A stretch of DNA of 64,000 nucleotides, taken from Nitrosospira multiformis. Lineage in GTDB: Bacteria > Pseudomonadota > Gammaproteobacteria > Burkholderiales > Nitrosomonadaceae. The notes below the pieces were generated by a model. That model had not been told where the DNA came from and did not search any database. It was given only the letters and a program-made list of their open reading frames with translations. Positions 53,097 to 60,994 of the stretch are shown piece by piece. The stretch is taken from contig NZ_QAOK01000018.1 in the NCBI RefSeq assembly GCF_003050865.1, positions 1 through 64,000 on the forward strand. The letters run 5' to 3'. A program made the position numbers and the translations under genes. How positions within the stretch are numbered: the first letter of the stretch is position 1; the number at the start of each line of letters is the position of its first letter.

Positions 53097-54488
53097 TTGT
53101 TTCGTATTTCTAATCATTACATATCAAGAACGGTAGTCCTGCTCATCGGCGCGGAAGTATTCGCGCTGATGCTCGTAGTGTATCTTGGAACAGGCCTTCG
53201 TTTTTTTAACTACGCTGAACCATTTTCCCTCTCCTCCCTGTTTCCGGAAGCTGCCACCTTTGCTTTTGTCATGATCCTGTGCATGGCCGCGATGGGACTG
53301 TATCAGCTCGATTCGCGGCTGGATATGAAGGATACTCTGTTCCGCCTGATGCCATCCTTATTGGCCGGATTCGGGATCATGACCCTGATATTCTATCTGG
53401 TGCCCGATCTCTATCTCGGGCGAGGTATATTGGGACTGGTAATGCTCCTTGCCTTTTCCGGCATTCTCCTGATGCGTGCGGCTTTTCTTAAATGGTCGAG
53501 CCTGCGGCTTCTCGAATCCCAGGCTATTGTGCTGGGAATAGGCGGAAGGGCCAGAGAGTTCGTCGATCGGGCGAAAGATAGTTCCAGGCATCGAGGCCTG
53601 AAGATCCTCGGTTTCGTTCCCCTGCCCGATGAAGAGTTGCAAGTTCCGGCCGCCTCGGTATTGCCCAGAGTGGATTCCCTGATATCCCTTGTAAACCGTC
53701 TCAAGGTGAGGGAGATCATCATCGCGATCCAGGAACGCAGAGGAGGATGCTTCCCGATACAGGATTTGCTGGAATGCAAGCTGAACGGTGTCAAGGTTAC
53801 TGATTCAGCCGCTTTTTTCGAGCGTGAACAAGGCAAGATTCGCGTCAATTCCCTTTACCCGAGTTGGCTGATTTTTGGCGGAGGATTCGATCAGAGTCCC
53901 CTCCGAACCGCTATCAAGCGTGTTTTTGATGTGGTTGCCAGCAGCATACTGTTGATTATTACGTTACCCGTCATGATTGTCACTGCCCTCTGTATTCTTC
54001 TAGAGGATGGCAGGCCAGTTTTTTACCGCCAGGAAAGGGTGGGAAAGGGCGGTAAGACCTTTATGGTCGTCAAATTTCGCAGCATGCGGAATGATGCCGA
54101 GAAGGGGGGGAAGCCGCAGTGGGCGCTGACAAATGATCCGCGAGTGACACGTGTCGGTAGAATTATCCGCAAACTGAGGATCGATGAGCTTCCCCAGATA
54201 TTCAACGTGCTTAACGGAGATATGAGCTTCGTCGGGCCACGTCCGGAGAGACCTTATTTCGTAAACCAGTTGATCGCGGAAGTTCCCTATTACAACGTCA
54301 GGCACAGCGTAAAACCGGGAATAACGGGATGGGCGCAAGTTCGCTATCGATATGGAGCCTCAGTAGAAGACGCAATCGAAAAGCTTCAGTACGATCTCTA
54401 CTATGTGAAGAACCACAGTTTGTTCCTTGATGTCATTATCCTGATAGAAACCATTGAGGTTGTCCTGTTAGGCAAGGGTGGAAGATGA
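53097..54488 (+). CDS. EpsB-type undecaprenyl-phosphate glycosylphosphotransferase (PEP-CTERM/XrtA-associated)
   Basis: A 463-residue polyprenyl-phosphate sugar-1-phosphate transferase starting exopolysaccharide repeat-unit synthesis. There are four or five N-terminal transmembrane helices, then a CoA-binding-like fold (AIVLGIGGRAREFV). The catalytic domain from about 263 contains IKRVFDVVASSILLIITLPVM, RQERVGKGGKTFMVVKFRSM, RKLRIDELPQIFNVLNGDMSFVGPRPERPYFV and ITGWAQVRYRYG. Length and layout fit the subfamily found in exosortase-A exopolysaccharide clusters. Start is TTG 53097 after GAGGAG. Confidence 0.9.
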   Translation: MFRISNHYISRTVVLLIGAEVFALMLVVYLGTGLRFFNYAEPFSLSSLFPEAATFAFVMILCMAAMGLYQLDSRLDMKDTLFRLMPSLLAGFGIMTLIFYLVPDLYLGRGILGLVMLLAFSGILLMRAAFLKWSSLRLLESQAIVLGIGGRAREFVDRAKDSSRHRGLKILGFVPLPDEELQVPAASVLPRVDSLISLVNRLKVREIIIAIQERRGGCFPIQDLLECKLNGVKVTDSAAFFEREQGKIRVNSLYPSWLIFGGGFDQSPLRTAIKRVFDVVASSILLIITLPVMIVTALCILLEDGRPVFYRQERVGKGGKTFMVVKFRSMRNDAEKGGKPQWALTNDPRVTRVGRIIRKLRIDELPQIFNVLNGDMSFVGPRPERPYFVNQLIAEVPYYNVRHSVKPGITGWAQVRYRYGASVEDAIEKLQYDLYYVKNHSLFLDVIILIETIEVVLLGKGGR

Positions 54489-54510
54489 TTTCGAGGAACT
54501 ATAGCCCGAG

Positions 54511-56592
54511 ATGCTGACGACGGTAGCCAGCGCCAGCTATGCAATGGCTGGAATGGCGTATCTGGTCTTGGCTGCGCTCCTGCTTACAAGCTGGCGAGGG
54601 CGGCTGCATGGCATGATGCTCCTTGTCGCATGCCTGCTTTCGGTACTATGGTCCGCTTTCTTTGCTTATCAGGCAAACCAGAATGCTCCTCTTTCTCTCT
54701 CATCGGATATGCTGGAGATTCTAAGAAATGCTGGATGGACAGGCTTTCTGATCGTGCTGCTGGGACTCCACCAGCAGGAAAAAAACTCCTCCGGCACAAG
54801 AACTTCCCCAGCTCTCACGGCCATTGCGCTGCTATATACCGGTTGTCTTTTTGTGGCGGTGTATTCCCATGGGAAGGATGACTTTGCGTTCCACGCAACG
54901 ACTGACTTCACGAGCAATATTGTCGGAAGTCTTGCCATGGCCATACTGGGCATGATCCTCGTCGAGCAGGTTTATCGTAACACCCCTCTACGACAGCGAT
55001 GGGGCATAAAGTTTGCATGTCTCGGCATCGGGGGTATCTTTGCTTACGATTTTTACCTCTACAGCGATGCTTTGCTTCTCAAGCAGATCAATCCCGAGAT
55101 ATGGGCAGCACGTGGAATAATCAATGCTCTGGTCGTTCCGCTTATAGCGGTTTCTGCTGCGCGCAATCCCGACTGGTCGCTGGGGATCGCCGTGTCGCGC
55201 CGAATTCTTTTCTACTCGGCTGCATTGTTCGGCGCCGCTGCTTATTTGCTGGCAATGGCTGCCACCGGTTACTACCTTCGATTTTTCGGAGGAAGCTGGG
55301 GTACTGTCATGCAGGTCAGTTTCCTGTTTGGCGCAATCGTTCTTCTTCTGGCGGTGCTATTCTCCGGAACGCTGCGCTCCTGGCTCAGAGTCTTCATCAG
55401 TAAGCATTTTTTCAGTTACAACTATGACTATCGGGAAGAATGGCTGCATTTTACCCGCACTCTCGCTGAAGGCGAGCATGGGCTGGAGGAGCGCGTGATC
55501 CAGGCTCTGGCGCAACTGGTGGAAAGCCCGGGCGGAAGCTTGTGGATCCGAAAGGAATCGGAAATCTTTGAACCTGTCACGCATTTGAATATACCGCCGG
55601 TAGGCGGGGCGGAGCCATCAAGCGGCCCCTTCTGTCAATTTCTGGAAAACAGGGAGTGGGTAATCGATCTGGGAGAATACGCAGCAGGTCCCGAAAAGTA
55701 CGCAATCCCTCTGCCCCAATGGCTGCACGCAATTTCCAGGGCATGGCTGGTCGTGCCGCTGATTCAGCATCGAAAATTGTTCGGCTTTGTAGTGCTGGTC
55801 CAACCGCGGAGCAAGGTCAAGTTGAACTGGGAAGTAAGCGACTTGCTCAAGGTCGCCGGCAAACAGGCAGCAAGCTATCTGGCGCAGCACGAGGCCGCGA
55901 ATGCCCTGATGGTTGCGCGCCAGTTCGAGTCTTTCAACCGGATGTCGACTTTTGTCGTGCATGATCTGAAGAATCTCGTTTCACAGTTGTCCCTCTTGCT
56001 CTCGAATGCCGAGAAGCACAGGAAAAATCCCGAATTTCAGCAGGACATGATAGAAACCGTATATCTCTCCGTACAAAAGATGAGGCGTCTCCTGGAAAAA
56101 TTGAGCAGTGGCGATTCGCCGGAGAAGCCCGCTCCCCTCATTATTGCCGAGTTGCTGCAGGAGGCGGTGAAAAGCAAGTCCATTACCGAACCCAAACCTG
56201 TTCTTGAGATACTGGATCCTGGTCTTTCCGTATATGCAAACGTTGCCCGCCTGGAGCGCGTAGTTGGCCATCTCATTCAAAATGCAATTGAAGCCACTGC
56301 GCGCAATGGACAAGTATGGGTTCGGCTAATGCGAAAGAATGATTTTGCCGTAATAGAAATAAAAGACACAGGACATGGCATGAGCGAGAAATTCATTCGT
56401 GAAAAGCTGTTCAAACCTTTCGAATCTACCAAGTCGGCAGGCATGGGGATAGGGGTTTTTGAAAGCAGAGAGTACGTTGCCGAATTGGGCGGAGAGGTGG
56501 AAGTCAGTAGCAGTGCCTCGAATGGTACGATTTTCCGGATCATTCTGCCCCTTTATGAAGTGCGGACTGCGGGCATTCAGAAGGCCGGCTGA
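54511..56592 (+). CDS. prsK: PEP-CTERM-system histidine kinase PrsK
   Basis: A 693-residue kinase with an N-terminal membrane region of about eight helices (1-285), a GAF-like segment (about 310-455), a HisKA-like H-box FVVHDLKNLVSQLSLLL with His near 484, and an HATPase_c domain with LIQNAIEAT, IKDTGHGMSE and GMGIGVFESREYVAELGG. This architecture matches the PrsK family that partners the NtrC-like regulator PrsR in exosortase-A systems. prsR follows after 44 nt. It is preceded by epsB-like after 22 nt, so the three form one operon. Confidence 0.93.
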   Translation: MLTTVASASYAMAGMAYLVLAALLLTSWRGRLHGMMLLVACLLSVLWSAFFAYQANQNAPLSLSSDMLEILRNAGWTGFLIVLLGLHQQEKNSSGTRTSPALTAIALLYTGCLFVAVYSHGKDDFAFHATTDFTSNIVGSLAMAILGMILVEQVYRNTPLRQRWGIKFACLGIGGIFAYDFYLYSDALLLKQINPEIWAARGIINALVVPLIAVSAARNPDWSLGIAVSRRILFYSAALFGAAAYLLAMAATGYYLRFFGGSWGTVMQVSFLFGAIVLLLAVLFSGTLRSWLRVFISKHFFSYNYDYREEWLHFTRTLAEGEHGLEERVIQALAQLVESPGGSLWIRKESEIFEPVTHLNIPPVGGAEPSSGPFCQFLENREWVIDLGEYAAGPEKYAIPLPQWLHAISRAWLVVPLIQHRKLFGFVVLVQPRSKVKLNWEVSDLLKVAGKQAASYLAQHEAANALMVARQFESFNRMSTFVVHDLKNLVSQLSLLLSNAEKHRKNPEFQQDMIETVYLSVQKMRRLLEKLSSGDSPEKPAPLIIAELLQEAVKSKSITEPKPVLEILDPGLSVYANVARLERVVGHLIQNAIEATARNGQVWVRLMRKNDFAVIEIKDTGHGMSEKFIREKLFKPFESTKSAGMGIGVFESREYVAELGGEVEVSSSASNGTIFRIILPLYEVRTAGIQKAG

Positions 56593-56636
56593 TTTAATGA
56601 ATTCGAGGACCGTAACACCGGTAATAAGAGGATTGG

Positions 56637-57986
56637 ATGAGTCAGGATAAGAAGAGTCTGTTGGTAATCGAGGATGACCCTGGATTGCAACGCCAATTGC
56701 GCTGGAGCTTCGATGCTTATGAAGTGTTGGTGGCAAGCGACCGCGAAAGCGCGCTTGCTCTGGTCAGACGGCATGAACCCGCCGTTGTTACCATGGACCT
56801 GGGACTTCCTCCCGATCCCGATGGCGCTTCGGAAGGCTTGGCTACGCTAGAACAGATACTTGAACTGGTGCCGGATACGAAGGTAATTGTCCTCACCGGG
56901 AATCAGGACCATGGAAATGCTCTCAAGGCTATCGCTGCAGGGGCTTATGACTTTCATCAGAAGCCTTTTGATCCCAATATCCTGAGTCTGGTGATAGAAC
57001 GGGCATACTATCTCTATGCTTTGCAGCAGGAGAATCGCAACCTGTTGCAGGCCCAGATGAACTCTCCCATCAGCGGCCTCATAACCCGCGATCCCGTTTT
57101 GAGCAAGGTATGCCGCAACGTGGAAAAAGTTGCGCCCTCGGATGCTACGGTTATACTGCTGGGCGAGAGTGGTACCGGCAAGGAAATTCTGGCGCGGGCG
57201 CTGCATCAGTTGAGCGCCAGGCGGGAGAAGCGCTTCATGGCCATTAATTGTGCAGCCATCCCGGAGTCGTTGCTGGAAAGTGAATTGTTCGGCTATGAAA
57301 AGGGTGCTTATACGGGAGCCGTCAAGCAGACGCCCGGAAAAATCGAACTCGCGCACGAAGGCACTTTTTTTCTTGACGAAGTGGGCGATCTGCCCATGCC
57401 CTTGCAGGCAAAGCTTCTCCGTTTTTTGCAGGAAAGGGTGATCGAGCGAATAGGTGGTCGGAAGGAAATACCAGTGGACGTGCGCGTGGTATGCGCCACT
57501 CATCAGAATCTCAAGAAACTGATCGAGGATGGACGTTTTCGCGAAGATCTGTATTACCGCTTGAGTGAAATCTTGATAACCATTCCCCCCCTGCGGCAGC
57601 GGGTGGGGGATGCCGCGCTGCTTGCTCATCATTTCAAGAACAAGTTTTGCATGCAGGAGAAACGTTCCTCTCTGAATTTCAGCCAGGAAGCGCTGGCTGC
57701 CATTGAAAGTCATTCGTGGCCTGGCAACGTGCGTGAAATGGAGAACTGTATCAAGCGCGCAGTCATCATGGCAGAGGGCTCGGTAATCGGCGCGGATGAT
57801 CTGGGCCTGTACAGCACAAGTGCGGCTGAGCCTATTAATCTTCGCCAGATACGGGACAGGGCAGAATGCAATGCGCTGATGAAAGCATTGGCGAGAGTAG
57901 ACGGAAACGTGGTGAAGGCGGCTGAATTACTGGGCGTCAGTCGTCCCACTATTTATGATTTGATGAATCGTCACGGTTTGAAGTAA
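56637..57986 (+). CDS. prsR: PEP-CTERM-system sigma54-dependent response regulator PrsR
   Basis: A 449-residue NtrC-family activator. The receiver (1-120) has LLVIEDDPGLQ, phosphoacceptor Asp in VTMDLGLPPDPDG, and Lys in FHQKPFDPN. The AAA+ domain has Walker A LLGESGTGKEILARALH and Walker B TFFLDEVGDLP. The sigma54-contact loop reads GAYTGA instead of GAFTGA, a tolerated but notable Phe-to-Tyr change. The C-terminal Fis-type HTH is VDGNVVKAAELLGVSRPTIYDLMNRH. It should activate sigma54 promoters of PEP-CTERM and exopolysaccharide genes; the targets are not identifiable here. Confidence 0.94.
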   Translation: MSQDKKSLLVIEDDPGLQRQLRWSFDAYEVLVASDRESALALVRRHEPAVVTMDLGLPPDPDGASEGLATLEQILELVPDTKVIVLTGNQDHGNALKAIAAGAYDFHQKPFDPNILSLVIERAYYLYALQQENRNLLQAQMNSPISGLITRDPVLSKVCRNVEKVAPSDATVILLGESGTGKEILARALHQLSARREKRFMAINCAAIPESLLESELFGYEKGAYTGAVKQTPGKIELAHEGTFFLDEVGDLPMPLQAKLLRFLQERVIERIGGRKEIPVDVRVVCATHQNLKKLIEDGRFREDLYYRLSEILITIPPLRQRVGDAALLAHHFKNKFCMQEKRSSLNFSQEALAAIESHSWPGNVREMENCIKRAVIMAEGSVIGADDLGLYSTSAAEPINLRQIRDRAECNALMKALARVDGNVVKAAELLGVSRPTIYDLMNRHGLK

Positions 57987-58040
57987 TACCATGCAGCCGT
58001 GCATTCCCCATCAAAATTACAGTCAACAGGCTTGCTTCCA

Positions 58041-59636
58041 ATGACGCACCTTATCCAGGATCTTGTTTTCGAATCTGCCAGTCGTTTTTCAGATAAGGAA
58101 GCGCTGGTTTACCGGCGAAACAGGCTGTGCTACGCTGATCTTGCGCACGAAATCAGCTTGGTGCGAGAAGGTCTGCTGGCACTGGGGCTGGATCGAGGCG
58201 AGCGTGTCGCCGTCTACCTTGAGAAACGCATAGAGGCAGTGACGAGTCTGTTTGGGGCAGCGGCCGCGGGAGGCGTTTTCGTGCCAGTCAACCCGCTTTT
58301 GAAACCCGAACAGGTGGCCTACATCCTGCGGGACTGTAACGTAAGAATTCTCGTGACTTCGGCCGAGCGGCTGAGGTTGCTTGTCGAAGTGCTGCCTCAA
58401 TGCCACGATCTCCATGCAGTGATTGTAACCGATCGGGCAGAGGGCGCCATGCCTGTTGCCGGTCTGACTGTCGTATCCTGGAATGACATTATCACTGCCG
58501 GCAGACCTGATGAGCGTGCAATTCCCCACCGCGCCACCGATGCTGACATGGCTGCTATCCTCTACACCTCAGGAAGCACGGGGAAGCCGAAAGGAGTCGT
58601 TCTTTCCCATCGCAATCTCGTAGCGGGCGCGGCAAGCGTATCTCAATATCTGAAGAACAGTCCGGACGACCGTATTCTGTCTGTGCTGCCCCTCAGTTTC
58701 GATTACGGACTGAGTCAGCTTACTACCGCGTTTCGTGTCGGAGCGACCGGCGTTCTGATGAACTATCTGCTCCCCCGCGATATCATCAATATGTTGAAGG
58801 AAGAAAAGATTACAGGGCTGGCGGCGGTTCCGCCTCTGTGGATTCAACTGGCGCAATTAAGCTGGCCGAAGGATATTCCGTTACGTTATATCACCAATTC
58901 CGGCGGCGCGATGCCGCGCGCGACGCTCGATCTGTTGCGCAATGTGCTGCCCCATGCCGCCGTATTTCTCATGTATGGGCTTACCGAAGCCTTTCGCTCC
59001 ACTTTTCTTCCCCCTGAAGAAGTCGATACCCGTCCGGACTCCATCGGCAAGGCCATTCCCAATGCTGAGGTGCTGGTGGTGCGGGAGGACGGGTCGCCTT
59101 GCGCTGCGGGTGAACCGGGCGAACTGGTGCATAGAGGTCCTCTCGTTTCCATGGGGTATTGGAATGACAAGGAAAAAACCGCTGAGCGATTCAAACCTGC
59201 TCCTTGCCGGGAGCCTGGTCTGACTATCCCCGAACTGGCAGTATGGTCGGGAGATACGGTCCGCATGGATGAAGCAGGCTTTCTTTATTTTATCGGCCGT
59301 CGCGATGAAATGATCAAGACATCCGGTTATCGTGTCAGTCCGACGGAGGTCGAGGAAGTCGTTTATGGCACGGGGCTGGTGGGAGAGGTCGCCGCGGTGG
59401 GCGTGTCTCACCCTGTGCTGGGCCATGCTATTGTCCTGATTGCGACTCCGAGGGCGGGTTTGAAGTCTGACGAGGATGCGTTGCTGGCTGCGTGCAAGAC
59501 TCATCTTCCAGCCTTCATGCTGCCCGGCCGGATCGAGTACAGAGAGGGCAGTTTGCCGCGCAACCCCAATGGCAAGATCGATCGCAAGCGTCTCGCGCAG
59601 GAATTGCACGATATTTTCATGGAACCCGGCGGATGA
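58041..59636 (+). CDS. Acyl-CoA ligase (AMP-forming), exosortase-A-system associated
   Basis: A 531-residue ANL-superfamily adenylating enzyme. AILYTSGSTGKPKGVVLSHRN is the P-loop near 173-193, YGLTEAFRSTFL is motif A5, GDTVRMDEAGFLYFIGRRDEMIKTSGYRVSPTEVEE is A7-A8, and PRNPNGKIDRKRL carries the catalytic Lys. It matches the ligase found next to prsR and a PLP decarboxylase in XrtA clusters. The acyl substrate is unknown. ATG 58041 (MTHLIQDLVF) is preferred; an upstream in-frame start at 57999 adds 14 residues. The stop overlaps the next gene (ATGA). Confidence 0.9.
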   Translation: MTHLIQDLVFESASRFSDKEALVYRRNRLCYADLAHEISLVREGLLALGLDRGERVAVYLEKRIEAVTSLFGAAAAGGVFVPVNPLLKPEQVAYILRDCNVRILVTSAERLRLLVEVLPQCHDLHAVIVTDRAEGAMPVAGLTVVSWNDIITAGRPDERAIPHRATDADMAAILYTSGSTGKPKGVVLSHRNLVAGAASVSQYLKNSPDDRILSVLPLSFDYGLSQLTTAFRVGATGVLMNYLLPRDIINMLKEEKITGLAAVPPLWIQLAQLSWPKDIPLRYITNSGGAMPRATLDLLRNVLPHAAVFLMYGLTEAFRSTFLPPEEVDTRPDSIGKAIPNAEVLVVREDGSPCAAGEPGELVHRGPLVSMGYWNDKEKTAERFKPAPCREPGLTIPELAVWSGDTVRMDEAGFLYFIGRRDEMIKTSGYRVSPTEVEEVVYGTGLVGEVAAVGVSHPVLGHAIVLIATPRAGLKSDEDALLAACKTHLPAFMLPGRIEYREGSLPRNPNGKIDRKRLAQELHDIFMEPGG

Positions 59637-60865
59637 CGGATCTTCGGCCAAGACACGCGCCCATTCAATTTTCCATAAACGACGATTGCCTTCAGGTGGG
59701 AGGGTTGCCTCTCACACGCCTGGCGCAGCGCGTAGGAAGGACACCTTTCTATGCGTATGACCGACAAAGACTGACGGACCGCGTGGCGCTCCTGCGTCAG
59801 CATCTGCCTGCGGAAATTCACTTGCACTATGCGATGAAAGCCAATCCCATGCCGGCCGTTGTGCAGCATATGGCTCGACTGGTGGATGGGTTAGACGTCG
59901 CTTCAGCCGGGGAAATGAAGATTGCCCTCGATACACCCATGCCACCCGGCGAAATCAGCTTCGCCGGCCCGGGCAAGATGGACAGCGAGCTTTCCTGCGC
60001 CATTGCCGCCGGCATCGTTCTCAACATGGAATCCGAACAGGAAATGGAGCGAATCGCCACCCTGGGTGATTATCTTGGGATTCGTCCGAAAGTGGCCGTT
60101 CGCGTCAATCCGGATTTTGAACTTAAATCATCCAGCATGAAAATGGGCGGTGGTCCCAAGCAGTTTGGAGTGGATGCCGAACGCGTTCCCGGCATGCTGG
60201 CCCGATTGGGAAAACTGGCACTCGATTTCGAAGGGTTTCATATTTTCAGCGGCTCCCAGAATCTGAGAGTGGCCGCCCTGCAGGAAGCACATGAAAAGAC
60301 CTTCCAGTTGGGCATTACACTCGCGAAACATGCTCCTGTTCCAGTCCGCATGCTGAACATAGGCGGCGGTTTCGGCACGCCTTATTTTCCCGGGGATGAA
60401 GCGTTGGATATAGCGGCGGTTGGTGAGAATCTGCGGCGCCTCATGCCCGAAGTGAGGCAGGCGCTGCCCGAGGCGCGCATAGTAATCGAGCTCGGCCGGT
60501 ACCTCGTGGCGGAGGCCGGCATCTACGTTTGCCGGGTGCTCGAACGCAAGGAATCCAGAGGGCAGATATTTCTGGTCACGGACGGCGGATTGCATCATCA
60601 TCTGGCGGCTTCCGGCAATTTCGGTCAGGTGATACGCAAGAATTATCCGGTCGTAGTGGGAAATCGGGTACAGGGAACCGACAGGGAAGTTGTTTCGGTG
60701 GTGGGGCCGCTTTGCACACCGCTGGATCTTCTGGCCGACCGCATGGAGATGAGCAGGGCAGAAGCAGGCGATCTTATCGTCGTGTTCCAGTCCGGCGCAT
60801 ACGGCTTGACCGCCAGTCCTACCGCGTTTCTCAGTCATCCGCCGCCCATGGAAGTGCTGGTCTAG
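59633..60865 (+). CDS. PLP-dependent decarboxylase, exosortase-A-system associated (LysA/ODC fold)
   Basis: A 410-residue alanine-racemase-fold decarboxylase. The Schiff-base Lys is residue 69 in LHYAMKANPMPAV. GLDVASAGEMKIAL, the phosphate-binding LNIGGGFGTPYFPGD and FQSGAYGLTASPTAFLSHPPPMEVLV (a DAPDC-like C-terminus) are visible. It resembles diaminopimelate decarboxylase but belongs to the XrtA-associated group and lacks other lysine genes nearby. The substrate is unknown, presumably an amino acid linked to the ligase product. The ATG overlaps the ligase stop. Confidence 0.9.
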   Translation: MTDLRPRHAPIQFSINDDCLQVGGLPLTRLAQRVGRTPFYAYDRQRLTDRVALLRQHLPAEIHLHYAMKANPMPAVVQHMARLVDGLDVASAGEMKIALDTPMPPGEISFAGPGKMDSELSCAIAAGIVLNMESEQEMERIATLGDYLGIRPKVAVRVNPDFELKSSSMKMGGGPKQFGVDAERVPGMLARLGKLALDFEGFHIFSGSQNLRVAALQEAHEKTFQLGITLAKHAPVPVRMLNIGGGFGTPYFPGDEALDIAAVGENLRRLMPEVRQALPEARIVIELGRYLVAEAGIYVCRVLERKESRGQIFLVTDGGLHHHLAASGNFGQVIRKNYPVVVGNRVQGTDREVVSVVGPLCTPLDLLADRMEMSRAEAGDLIVVFQSGAYGLTASPTAFLSHPPPMEVLV

Positions 60866-60994
60866 CAGATTCAGCACTGTCATGCATGAGGACTGTTATG
60901 CCTTTTGACCAAGGGGACGGCAAAAAGCAAATAATCCACAAGAAACCCATCAGATAACGAGAAGCACAATGCCAAGAAAACGTGGAGAATTCCT

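Noticed and set aside
60898-60957. Possible 19-residue peptide MPFDQGDGKKQIIHKKPIR between the decarboxylase and amidotransferase genes
   Set aside because: GAGG lies at a suitable distance, but length and lack of conservation evidence make this too weak to call a gene.
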